Both the position numbers and the translations under genes were made by a program. This document shows, piece after piece, positions 55,144 to 64,000 of a stretch of DNA of 64,000 nucleotides. Numbering within the stretch: the first letter of the stretch is position 1; each line of letters opens with the position of its first letter. The stretch spans positions 186,001 to 250,000 of the forward strand of contig NZ_FQZT01000002.1 in the NCBI RefSeq assembly GCF_900142125.1, written 5' to 3'. The notes beneath the pieces were generated by a model. The model was given only the letters and a program-made list of their open reading frames with translations, ran no database searches and was not told the origin of the DNA. The DNA comes from Malonomonas rubra DSM 5091 (lineage in GTDB: Bacteria > Desulfobacterota > Desulfuromonadia > Desulfuromonadales > Geopsychrobacteraceae).

Positions 55144-58100
55144 TCATGGGCAGAATGGAGCATTGCCGCCCCCCTCCCAATCGTTTTCACCGAACGCCCG
55201 GCCGTGGCTGTGGCAGTTGTTACAGGCGTTGCAGTCCTGATGATAGAAGGTGTCTGCAGTCTGCCACTTGGCGTGACACTTGACGCAGAGCGAGGTCATG
55301 TCCGGCCCACTGCCACCGACCTCAACCGGCACAACAACCGGACCGGCGCTGCCGTAGGTCCAGACCGGTCCCAGCGTCGGATCGTCGCGGTTGCCATCAT
55401 CGACAAAAGCAGAGCCATCGACATAATCACGGATCATGTAGGGGTTGCCGGTCGGGTTGGTCGCTGAGTAGGAACCGTGCGGATCGTGACAGCTGATACA
55501 GTCAAGCACGTAGCTCGGTGCCTGCGGATCCAGAACATAACCCGGCCAGCTCCGTTTCGACCCACCACCGTGAGCCGAATTACTCCAGCTGATACCGATC
55601 CACCAGGGATCGCGATTGTAACCGTTGCAGGAGTCGATGCCGGCCAGTGACGGGCAATCATTACCGATACAGGGGTCAGTCCCGGTACAGTCGCCGCCAT
55701 CGTAATCAAACTCGGCACAGTTGAAATCGACCCCATAAGCGCCGTCATCACAATAGGTTCCATCGCCGATCCAGCTGGCGTACTGGGCTTCGTCGATGCA
55801 TTGATCGTTGCAGTCGTAGATCATCCCGGTACCACAACTGGTGCCTGGCGTATTTACCGGATCAACAACCGGGGTGTAGAAAGTGTGCTGTTCGACTCCC
55901 GTCGGCATATCGTAATTGAGCGGGTCACTGCCGCCATCATGACAGGCAAGGCAGAAATCATTACTGGTCCCGCTCCAGGCAACCAACGTGTTGTCGGGAT
56001 CGGCCACCGGCTGAGACGCTGCAGAGGTGTGAGCACCGTGACAATCGAGGCACTCAATCTTCGAACTGCCGAAAGCCTGATCGGCATCGCTGATGTCGTG
56101 ATGACTGTTGCTCGGACGCTGGCTGCCTTCGGAACCGAAGCAGATATCGCCATAGAATTCGTTCCACTGCAGGCTACCAAGGAACTTGCTGGCAACATCT
56201 GGAGGGACATTACCGTTACCGAAAGGATTGAGTGCGCTGGCCAGCCGCGCCGCGCCGTTGGCATCGTGGCAGTTGGCACAGAAATTCGACAGGTCAGGAT
56301 CGCTGGTCAGATCGCTCGGCTGAACAAAACTGTACAATGCTCCACTGTCCGGATCGACCAGCTCGACGTATCCATTCATGTGGGTCGCCGTGCTGTGGCA
56401 AACCAGGCAGGTATCGTCGTTCAGCTCGTTACCATAGTGGGCATGGGCGTTACTCAGGGGGAACTCCGCCATCATCCCGCGGCGACCTCCAACCGGCACT
56501 CCATCACCATTATCCTGTGGCCCGGCGTGGCAATCAACGCAACCACCTGCTGGCGCGAAGGCCTGATTTGGCGCGTCATCCACCGAGTGTGGGTGACAGG
56601 TTGTACAGACAGAGCCGGCATTATGCCCATCACCGGAATTCGAGGTGTAATGGTCCGCCCCGTTGTGACAGACATTACAGATGCCGTCATAAGGTGCGCT
56701 CGATTTCGCAAAATCGGTTCCTGTGGAGTTGCTGGTAAAAACAACCGGAGCTGTCTGAACCGGCAGACCGAAATCATCGGAACGGGTTGCCAGCAGGTCC
56801 TGCACCATAACGATATTGCTGTCACCATGCGGATCGTGGCAGTCCCAGCAGAAACGCCCTCCCTTATCGCTATTGCCATGCTTGCTGCCGTAGTGATAGC
56901 TGTCGGCCTTGCTGGAGCCATTCACGAGGGGTACCGGGCCGCTGCCATCCGGATCAAAACCTGTGGAGCCGGTCTTGTGACAACTCCAGCAGACACCGTT
57001 CGGACCATCGGGACCCGTGGTGTTCGCCAAGCGGAAAGGGTTGGTAGGGTCGTCGTGGCCGGCTTCGCCATGACAGTAGTAGCAGGAATCAAAGCCTGCC
57101 CCACCGTGGCCGGTGGCGTTCCACTGCGCCTGGTCCACCTGCGCGGTGGTCCCGTTACCGAAAACGTAATCATCGACATCTCCGGAACCAAGGTGGCAGC
57201 CGGAGCAGCCGGTTCCTTCGAAACTGTAGATCGCCCCAGATTCGTTGTGGGCGTGGCATTCGGTACAGATATCGCTACTGGAATGGCCAATGATATCTTT
57301 GGCGTCGCCGTGGCACTTCTCACAGTAACCGTCCGCCGTTCCATCGACCCCATCGTTCCAGAGGCTGTGCTTCTGAGCATCATCGATAGCGGCGCTGCCG
57401 CTGTAATCCAACCCGGTCACAGTGCCGTAGCTGGAGGTCGTCACACTGGCACGCAACACATAGTAATTGGGATTACCAGCATTAAATGCATGGCCGGAAT
57501 GGCAGCTCAAGCAGCCGATCTGTTCGCCGCTGCCGTCACCATGATGTCTATAGGTGTGGCAGGCCTGGCAAAGCGCCGATGGTTGGTCTCCCTGGGCACC
57601 ATCAGCTCTCAGCAGCCGTCCATCCCCGGCACTTTGCACCGCACCGGCGATATCGGCTGTTGCCGAATCGGAATCGACAAAATGAGCGGCATGACAGGAA
57701 GAACAACCGACGCCCCCATCTACCAGAGCGATTGAACCCTGGCCACCACCGTTATTCGGTGTCGTCAGGTAGCTATCCGGTTGTGGCACGGCCACGGCAG
57801 CATAATCCGCCACCAGCGGATGAGTCCCCAACGCATGACTGACCGGCCCCGCCCAGGCACTGTGACACTCACGGCAAACCGATTCCACGCTGCCGAGCCG
57901 TAACAGGTTCTGGTTATCGCTCGCCCCGTGGGGGTCATGGCAACGAGAGCAAGTCACCAGGCCCCGACTGACCGAGTAGCGGCCATAAAATTCCGGGCTG
58001 GTCGGAGCATTTGCCCCGGCAGCTGAATTATCTTCCGCCGCAGCCCACATATGAGAATTCTGCAAACCGGGAGTCACCCCGACGGGATAACTGCTGAACA

Positions 58101-58305
58101 GGTTACTGGCATCGGACACCGCGATTTTATCGTTATGGCACTGTAGGCAGACGTTGGTTGTGGCATGCCCAAGTTCAGTAAAGCTGATATCCGGTTTATG
58201 ACAATCCTCACAGGAAAAGTCGTGCACCGGCCTCGCGAAAGCAGCTAAAGGAAGCAACACCCCGCACGCTAGCAACAGGATGCATTTTAGTGTCCGTATT
58301 TTCAT
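55144..58305 (-). CDS. 23-haem c-type cytochrome with an LNR-like insert
   Basis: A 1053-residue exported protein starting with a signal peptide (about 1-24, LLPLAAFA). Twenty-three CXXCH motifs run the whole length, many in CXXCHDPHG or CXXCHSxH form as in doubled-CXXCH proteins. Between the 20th and 21st haem site (about residues 830-900) lies a cysteine-rich stretch without haem motifs. It matches the Lin-12/Notch repeat pattern (DCNDQCIDEAQYASWIGDG, then CDDG and DGGDC). Such cytochromes form long haem wires in or outside the periplasm. AAGGGG precedes the start. Confidence 0.92.
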   Translation of the reverse strand: MKIRTLKCILLLACGVLLPLAAFARPVHDFSCEDCHKPDISFTELGHATTNVCLQCHNDKIAVSDASNLFSSYPVGVTPGLQNSHMWAAAEDNSAAGANAPTSPEFYGRYSVSRGLVTCSRCHDPHGASDNQNLLRLGSVESVCRECHSAWAGPVSHALGTHPLVADYAAVAVPQPDSYLTTPNNGGGQGSIALVDGGVGCSSCHAAHFVDSDSATADIAGAVQSAGDGRLLRADGAQGDQPSALCQACHTYRHHGDGSGEQIGCLSCHSGHAFNAGNPNYYVLRASVTTSSYGTVTGLDYSGSAAIDDAQKHSLWNDGVDGTADGYCEKCHGDAKDIIGHSSSDICTECHAHNESGAIYSFEGTGCSGCHLGSGDVDDYVFGNGTTAQVDQAQWNATGHGGAGFDSCYYCHGEAGHDDPTNPFRLANTTGPDGPNGVCWSCHKTGSTGFDPDGSGPVPLVNGSSKADSYHYGSKHGNSDKGGRFCWDCHDPHGDSNIVMVQDLLATRSDDFGLPVQTAPVVFTSNSTGTDFAKSSAPYDGICNVCHNGADHYTSNSGDGHNAGSVCTTCHPHSVDDAPNQAFAPAGGCVDCHAGPQDNGDGVPVGGRRGMMAEFPLSNAHAHYGNELNDDTCLVCHSTATHMNGYVELVDPDSGALYSFVQPSDLTSDPDLSNFCANCHDANGAARLASALNPFGNGNVPPDVASKFLGSLQWNEFYGDICFGSEGSQRPSNSHHDISDADQAFGSSKIECLDCHGAHTSAASQPVADPDNTLVAWSGTSNDFCLACHDGGSDPLNYDMPTGVEQHTFYTPVVDPVNTPGTSCGTGMIYDCNDQCIDEAQYASWIGDGTYCDDGAYGVDFNCAEFDYDGGDCTGTDPCIGNDCPSLAGIDSCNGYNRDPWWIGISWSNSAHGGGSKRSWPGYVLDPQAPSYVLDCISCHDPHGSYSATNPTGNPYMIRDYVDGSAFVDDGNRDDPTLGPVWTYGSAGPVVVPVEVGGSGPDMTSLCVKCHAKWQTADTFYHQDCNACNNCHSHGRAFGENDWEGGGNAPFCP

Positions 58306-58356
58306 GACAACCCCTTCTCTTGCCTCTGATATCTCAAACGAAAAATCGTTAAACCC

Positions 58357-59298
58357 CTATCGCCTCGCCTGTGGCAATACCTGTACGGCACCATCGACCC
58401 CCAGAATGAAAACTTCCTGGCCGCTGCCAACAAACAAGCGACTGGTCGCAGGGTCGAATGCCAACGAAGAGTGACCAACCAGCCGTTTATCGAACGGGCC
58501 GAACTGGTCGTAGGTCAAAGCACCACCGGTCCGTGGATCGAGGGTCCTGATCTCATTCTTTTCGCCATCAAGAACATAAACTCGCCCCTGATGATCAAAG
58601 GTCAAAGCTGAAAAGCTGCCGATCGGCTCCTGTCCGAAACCTGTAGAGCCGGGAATCTCCCGCAAGAACTGGCCAGCAAGATCATAAACGACAATTTTGG
58701 GGCCGGGGGTTACGCCTTTAGCCAGGTTGTCAGCCACCCAGACTTCACCGGCCGACAGGTTAATCGCCATGGCCGAGAGAAATCCGAGTTGCCCCAGATC
58801 TTCCCCAGGGCCAGCAAATTCACTCTGAAATTCGCCTGCCGGATTATAGATCCGCACCTTGCGTGAACCGCTGTCAGCGACGTAAATGTAACCGCGATCA
58901 TCCAGCTCGAGGCCAGTGACCCAGTCGAATTCGTTTTCTTCAGCACCGAGGCGACCCGTGACCTCTCCAGAGTAACCATCAATCGTCAGAACACTTTTTC
59001 CCGCTGCGGCATAAACAATGTTCCCCATCGGGGAAACAGCAACCCCACCCTCACCTATCTGCAGAGGGGTAAAATGCTCCAGTTTTCGTCCGTAAATATC
59101 GAATTTGGATATTGTTTGCAGGCGTGCCTTGGAAAGAAAGAGGTTCCCCGCATTATCAACGGTAACACCCGTTGTCAGGGATTCACAGCTGCGCAGTTTC
59201 CCCTGCGCCTGAAGCTGCGGAGCTCCTGCGAAGACTGGGGCAGGCATCATTTGCACAAGCAACAGGCAAACTAACAACGCGACGACAAATCTGTTCAT
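58357..59298 (-). CDS. Exported NHL-repeat beta-propeller protein
   Basis: A 313-residue protein with a signal peptide (about 1-24, ending PVFAG) and six NHL-type repeats, e.g. GVTVDNAGNLFLSKARLQTISKFD, GLELDDRGYIYVADSGSRKVRIY and ALTFDHQGRVYVLDGEKNEIRTLD, predicting a six-bladed propeller. No catalytic residues were identified. NHL propellers often accompany multihaem cytochromes and may scaffold them. Start 59298 follows AAAGGAGG. The 51-nt gap to the 23-haem gene suggests one operon. Confidence 0.9.
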   Translation of the reverse strand: MNRFVVALLVCLLLVQMMPAPVFAGAPQLQAQGKLRSCESLTTGVTVDNAGNLFLSKARLQTISKFDIYGRKLEHFTPLQIGEGGVAVSPMGNIVYAAAGKSVLTIDGYSGEVTGRLGAEENEFDWVTGLELDDRGYIYVADSGSRKVRIYNPAGEFQSEFAGPGEDLGQLGFLSAMAINLSAGEVWVADNLAKGVTPGPKIVVYDLAGQFLREIPGSTGFGQEPIGSFSALTFDHQGRVYVLDGEKNEIRTLDPRTGGALTYDQFGPFDKRLVGHSSLAFDPATSRLFVGSGQEVFILGVDGAVQVLPQARR

Positions 59299-59567
59299 AT
59301 CCGGAGCCTCCTTTAGTCGCATAACTTTTCATTTTCTACTGTAATTTTAGTGGATTAAACTCCCCCGATTAAATGAACAGCAAAGTCCGTTCCAGACTGG
59401 ACTCATTACCGTATCTTATGTCCCTATCAGCAAATCTATTGAAAATACTGTCCTTCATGTCGGCAGCAGCTAGAATTCCATCTGTCTTGAAATCGCAATC
59501 TGGGCATTTAACCGGGCATATCCCCACCCCGCTTGCGCAAATCACCAGAACGCTTCCTCAAAAACAA
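59299..59567. other. Upstream region of the NHL-cytochrome operon
   Basis: A non-coding stretch containing GGGCATATCCCC (59513-59524), related to the repeat at 49051, and leading into the terminator at 59568. The promoter of the NHL gene should lie here. Confidence 0.45.
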
Positions 59568-59595
59568 CGGGCCCGAAGGAAATCCTTCGGGCCCG
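59568..59595 (-). terminator. Terminator of selenocysteine cytochrome 2
   Basis: A perfect 12-bp stem (CGGGCCCGAAGG and CCTTCGGGCCCG) with an AAAT loop, followed on the minus strand by GTTGTTTTTG. It is nearly identical to the terminator at 63424-63453. Confidence 0.9.
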
Positions 59596-59626
59596 GCGGT
59601 TAGGGGTTAGGTATCAATCCTGTCAA

Positions 59627-62600
59627 TTAAGGAGCAATGAACAGATACTCACGGTTGATGTCTATGCGGGCACCGCCGTTGTACACATAAACAGTCGACA
59701 GGTATCTGTAATCAGGACCAACAAAGTACCGACTGGAAGCACTGAAGGTATGGTCAACATCTACGCTGGCCGGAGAACCGGTTGGGTAGACTTTCTCACG
59801 TGAACCATCACCCCAGATGATGTACAGCATTGTGTAGGTTGCCGGCAGGTTGCTGAAGCGTACAGTATTACCAGTGCCGGCCGGGTTACTGGTTACGACT
59901 GCGATGTCAGCAGCCGGAGCCGGTGCAGTCACCTGAACCTGAACGGCATCTTGATGGATATCGCCGTAAGCGTCTTCAACACGCAGGTTACAGGTGTAAG
60001 TACCGACAGTATCGAAGGTCTTCTCAATACTTGCGCCTTCATAGACAGTGTCGGCAAGGTCGTTACAGATCCAGCTGTAGCTGATACTCGGAACACCAGC
60101 ATTGACCACTTCGTTCGCTGCCAAAGTGACAGGAACGCTGACTTCTGCGACAAGATCAGCACCTGCATCGGCAACGCCGTGAGCAGGCAGATCGTTCTCA
60201 TCAATGCCGTCCAGGTAAGCAACCCATTCGCTACGACCGTTAGCGACAGTGCCGTCAACACCAATCCACGGAGTTGCCTTGTAAGCTGCGTTGCTCAGGG
60301 CGAAGCTGGCAGAGTTGTCGATGCCACCCTGCAAACGAACGTTGTAGCCAGGCTCTGCAGTGATCTTGATGCCATCACCAGCAGTATTCAAGGCAACAAC
60401 AAAACCGAAAGTACCATCCTTGAACTGGCTGCTGATCTGACCCATCAGGCCAGCCATATCGGTGACGTCAGTACCAACCGACTTGGTGTAGGTTGCGACC
60501 GAACCGTCGGACTCATCCTCAACCTCGACCATCAGCAGCCAACCTTTTTCGTAACCGCTCAGGTCGATAGTGCCACCTTCATACTCATCGGCAAAATCAG
60601 CTTTGCCCATGAAGGCTGCTTCGTACATGTTCTCGCTACGCTCGACCGGGCGGGTGGTCAGAGCAGCAACTTCAGGAGTAACGGCATTGCCATCATCATC
60701 CCAGGTGGTCGGAGTGTTGGAAATCTGGATCGCGATGGTGCGAACACCGAACTTGTCCATCTGTCCCGGATGCCAGTCGGTCGGCTGTGAGAAGCCGTTG
60801 ACCTTGGTGAACGGAACCCGCTGGCTGGTGCTGGCACCATAGACCATCGTGTTGTTGTCGCCGGTGGTGTCGATGGAGCCGTTGTAGAAGTTGGCACCGG
60901 CATCGTGGCAGTCGGTACAACCGTTGATGCCCCAGGACAGCTCGATCGGGGAGACACCGTGGTTGTTCATGAAGTTAACATGGAAGATCGAGAACTTGGT
61001 CTTGGCGGTACCGGCAGCAACGCCAGCCTTGTTTTCGATGTAGGAGTTAAAGGCAGTAATCCGCTCACCGAAATCGGCCGGAGTCACGTCGCCATGATGG
61101 TCTTCGGTAATCGAAGCCCAGCCGTTATCTTCGTTAACAGCCAGAACGTCGGTCATCAACAAGGCATCCATGCCGTGCGGACGGCCGTCAAAGTTGGCAT
61201 CGAGAGCCGGAGTGTCGTTCTTATCGCGCCAGAACATGGTAGCCGACGAGGAGACGCGGTGGATCTTGCCTTTGTACCATGCCAGCGAAGTGTTGTCGGT
61301 CATGTTCTGCTTCATGACGTACGGATTCTCATGATCGGTCAGACGGTTTGCAGCGTCTTTGCCGGTCGCATCAATCAACGGGTTACCAGTGTTGCCCCAA
61401 TCGTAGGAGTTCGCTTTACGGGTGTGGCAAGCGGTACAATGCATCATGTCGATGTGACTGATTTTGGCAACGCCGTCAGCGGTGTTACCCTGAGCGATCT
61501 TGGCGGTCAGGCCGGCAGCAGCGTGGGACATGGTCGGATTCGGTGCGCCATATTCGCGACCACCGGCACCATTGATGTGACAGTCCTGGCACTGCTTGAA
61601 AGCAGCCTTGTCGTTCTTGTTGTACAGACCGCTATACTGGGAATCGCCTTTTGCCGGATCGTGACCGAGCAGCCCATCGCCCATTTCCGGATAAGGTCCA
61701 CCCCAAACAGAGGTGTACTCAGCGGCCGGGTTGGCAGTCACGCCATCCGGGAGCAGATTCGGTTCGTTTGGATCATCCGGCTGCAGAGCGGTCGGCTTAC
61801 GCTCGTGACAGCCCATGCAACCGAAGTTGTAATGCACTTCATACTGGAAGTCATACTGGCCATTCGGCGCCCAGTGATCACCACGCTTCTTCCAGTCAAC
61901 CGAAAACTCGTTCATGTGGCAGAAGGAACAGTTGGTGGAATCAGGAGTCGGGGCAACATTCTCGTCCATCCAGGCCTTGGGAATACGCAGGTTACCGTTG
62001 CCGTCAATAATAAACTGGCTCATATCATAGACAACAGTGGTACCGTATCCGGCCGGAGGAGCAGCTCCGTCAGCCCAGGTCAGGCCATTATCAGTTCCGA
62101 GGCCGGCACCGATAGCACGGCTTGCATCGATCTTGGCGTCGCGCAGAGCCTCACGGCGTTCGTCGTACTTGTAACCGGGCAGGTGACACAACAGGCAGTC
62201 CATTTCCATGACACCAGTTTTGATGTAATCCATGTGCAGGGCTTCAGTTTTGTCACCATCGTTATCGACATCGTAGGTATCGATAAAATAGTTGAAAGCA
62301 GTATAGTCGGCTGCGGTGATCGGATTTGCTACCAGCGGATCACCACCGAAACCATAAAAACCAGTTGTGGAAATAGTACGCAGAGAAACGCGGCTTTCAT
62401 AATCATTGGTCTGCGGCAGGGTATCTTTGTACGGGATGTACTCCATCATGCCACCACCAACGTGGCACTCACCGCAATCCATCATGTTGCCGGCCAGAGA
62501 CAGGTCAACCTTCTTCAGGAACTCTGCTTCTGAACCGTAATCAAAGGGGACATACCAGTAAGTGGTAGCCGGATCCCGAGTCGAATCGACTTCGTCGAAC

Positions 62601-63031
62601 TTACCTGCAGCAGCGTTGTAAGCAGAAGTACCGGATGCGCCTTCAAAAAGTCTCGCCAACTGGCGACCAGAAGGCGGTCACCACTTGCCGATATGGCCAG
62701 GACTCTGAACCCAGGATTTACCCTTGGTAGCAACACCAGCCTTGTACTTGTCCGGACTGTTCGGGTTGAAAGCCATCCAACCCTTCATTTCGTTGGTTCC
62801 GATCTGGGCATGGTAGGAATGCTTTTCGATCATTTCTGAATCGTGACAGAAATTACAGGTTTTCATCGAGCTGTAAGCGGTCGTAGCACCGGCAGCAGCT
62901 GCAATCGGAAATCCATTGTGATCAAGCAGCTGAACTTCCGGGTGGTCCATTGCAAAGGATGTACTTGTCAGGCCGGCCAAAACGGCCAGGCAGGACAGCA
63001 CCGCCAGTTGCAAGCGATAACTTTTTTTCAT
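59627..63031 (-). CDS. Octahaem cytochrome c with predicted selenocysteine (U118)
   Basis: Read through one TGA (62680-62678) this is a 1134-residue exported cytochrome. A signal peptide (about 1-27) ends STSFA. The first haem motif CNFCH precedes the TGA; CGECH, CLLCH, CSFCH, CMGCH, CQDCH, CTACH and CTDCH follow, then PKD-like domains. The junction reads PGHIGKW-U-PPSGRQLARLFEGA, the same place as in 44668-48555. Start 63031 is chosen for AAAGGAG at proper spacing; upstream ATGs lie within or before that site. It is the same length as the Asp paralogue (1117), with which it shares PGH-G-W and RQLA. Single gene with its own terminator. Confidence 0.9.
62639..62680 (-). promoter_or_regulatory. 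Candidate bacterial SECIS element of cytochrome 2
   Basis: After the TGA an outer stem GCCTTC (62675-62670) pairs with GAAGGC (62644-62639). An inner stem TCGCC (62666-62662) pairs with GGCGA (62657-62653), closing on AGTT. The loop starts 16 nt after the TGA, as in cytochrome 1. Two-part stem and GU-containing loop fit bacterial SECIS architecture. Confidence 0.68.
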
Positions 63032-63423
63032 TTTCATCATCTCCTTTTTTTCATTTCGAAACACGAACTGCAAAATTCCCACTCCTGATGAAATTTTCTT
63101 TCCTGTGTCTCCTTGTGGCAGGAGCTGCCTTCAAAACCGATCAGGTGTTGGGGCACATGACCGAAAGAAGTCAGCGATTTCATGCAAACGGTAAAGGGCT
63201 TAACTGCGTTGTAGCAGCAATTATGCCTATGTCCAGATTTCACGGTACTTTCCCGAACAGAATCCATAACCAGCTAAAAGAATAGGAGATTTTCGATATA
63301 TAAATTTATTTCAACAGCAACATGTGCGAACAAAAATCTTACCATGAAAAAAATTCACTCACAAAAACTGGGGATACCCCCTGCTGCCCATTTCCTTTAG
63401 GGCAAATACCCAGACAAAAAAAA
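63032..63423. other. Intergenic region upstream of selenocysteine cytochrome 2
   Basis: No supported gene. A ribosome site (AAAGGAG) is near 63040. A GG-N10-GC motif on the minus strand (63214-63227, AGGCATAATTGCTGCT) is a weak sigma-54 candidate about 180 nt before the start. CTGGGGATACCCCC near 63369 resembles the repeat at 49051. Confidence 0.45.
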
Positions 63424-63453
63424 CCGGGCCCGAAGGAAATCCTTCGGGCCCGG
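63424..63453 (-). terminator. Terminator of the partial cytochrome at the window end
   Basis: A perfect 13-bp stem (CCGGGCCCGAAGG and CCTTCGGGCCCGG) with an AAAT loop and eight T on the minus strand. Confidence 0.92.
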
Positions 63454-63483
63454 CGGTTAGGGTTTAGATTTTAAGACTGTCGA

Positions 63484-64000
63484 TTAAGGTGCAATCGTCA
63501 GAATCTCACGCTTAATGTCTACGCGAGTGCTGCCGTTGTAGACGTAGACGGTCGTACGGTAGTTGTAGTTGCTACCGTCGAAGTACCGGCTAGAAGCACT
63601 GAAGTTATGCGGTACGCTTACCGAAGCGGCAGTGTCATAGACACGTTGACGGGCACCGTCACCCCAGATGATGTACAGCATGTCGTGAGCTGGCAGGTTG
63701 CTGAAGGTTACCGAGTTGTCCAGGCCAGACGGTGAGTCCACAGCGATGTCGGCAGCCGGAGCCGGTGCAGTCACCTGAACATCTTGAGAAACAGTGATCA
63801 GGTCGCCGTAAGTATCCACAACGCGGAGAGTAACAGTCCAGGTACCTATCTTGCTGAAGGTCTTGTCCACAACCGGACCATCCAGAATCCCCTCATTCAC
63901 ATCAGGAGTTTCAGGATCATCAGTGGTGTCGTTGCAGATCCAGCTGTAGCTGACACTGCCAGCATCGTCATTGGCTGTTTCATCAGCAGTCAACGTAACC
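63484..64000 (-). CDS. C-terminal part of a fourth related cytochrome (cut by window end)
   Basis: The frame is open to the window edge, so the start is outside. The 172 visible residues are PKD-like domains with the family ending (ADIAVDSPSGLDNSVTFSNL, LYIIWGDGAR, YVYNGSTRVDIKREILTIAP). A 152-bp block (63494-63645) is identical at DNA level to 44678-44829 in selenocysteine cytochrome 1. Whether this copy has haem motifs and a TGA cannot be seen here. Confidence 0.85.
   Translation of the reverse strand, partial: VTLTADETANDDAGSVSYSWICNDTTDDPETPDVNEGILDGPVVDKTFSKIGTWTVTLRVVDTYGDLITVSQDVQVTAPAPAADIAVDSPSGLDNSVTFSNLPAHDMLYIIWGDGARQRVYDTAASVSVPHNFSASSRYFDGSNYNYRTTVYVYNGSTRVDIKREILTIAP

Overview
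The window looks like chromosomal DNA from a metal-reducing or otherwise cytochrome-rich member of the Desulfuromonadales (Geobacter/Desulfuromonas relatives). The reasons are a rel-rpoZ-gmk-yicC housekeeping set, giant periplasmic or extracellular multihaem c-type cytochromes (7, 8, 8, 8 and 23 CXXCH motifs), a GEMM-I riboswitch and a sigma-54-like promoter. Genus cannot be settled from the sequence alone. No rRNA, tRNA or CRISPR array was seen.

Layout. (1) 0.25-3.75 kb, minus strand: ridA, rel, rpoZ and gmk. (2) 3.9-14.7 kb: an accessory block of small, mostly single genes. It holds broken remnants of an alcohol dehydrogenase and an Lrp regulator, a cupin gene split by an intact IS3-family element, a divergent macro-domain protein, a riboswitch-controlled REC-GGDEF protein, a TSUP exporter, a beta-hydroxyacid dehydrogenase, VOC, NAD(P)-binding and SnoaL-like proteins, and two paralogous ~75-residue proteins of unknown function. 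It separates gmk from yicC, which are often neighbours. (3) 14.9 kb: yicC. (4) 15.8-41.2 kb, minus strand: one long surface-polysaccharide cluster. It contains a WbpM/CapD-type dehydratase, an SDR-sugar phosphotransferase fusion, four GT4-like glycosyltransferases, a Wzx flippase, a multi-TM protein, sugar formyltransferase, three DegT-type aminotransferases, an asparagine synthase, methyltransferases, a FemAB/GNAT-like protein, epimerases and a WbpB/WbpD/WbpE trio for diacetamido-uronic acid synthesis. (5) 41.2-44.5 kb: ComEA-like protein, PpiC-type foldase, seven-haem cytochrome and a TSP3-repeat outer-membrane protein. (6) 44.6-64 kb: a cytochrome region of four related large cytochromes (the last cut by the window end), a 23-haem cytochrome, an NHL propeller protein and a two-component system with a small lipoprotein.

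Main discovery. Two of the octahaem cytochromes (44668-48555 and 59627-63031) are each interrupted by a single in-frame TGA at the same alignment position, directly after a conserved GKW and before PPSxRQLA. The reading frame continues for more than 1000 codons with seven further haem motifs. A third paralogue (51737-55090) has an ordinary GAT (Asp) codon at that position. In both TGA genes a hairpin with an AGUU loop lies 16 nt after the TGA. The simplest reading is that both are selenocysteine-containing multihaem cytochromes; an automatic annotation would split each into two genes or call them pseudogenes.

The cytochrome genes probably serve extracellular or periplasmic electron transfer. 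The NarL-type two-component system sits divergently from the first selenocysteine cytochrome, behind a good -24/-12 promoter and beside two direct GGGTATATCCCCGAA repeats, so it is a candidate regulator of the region.
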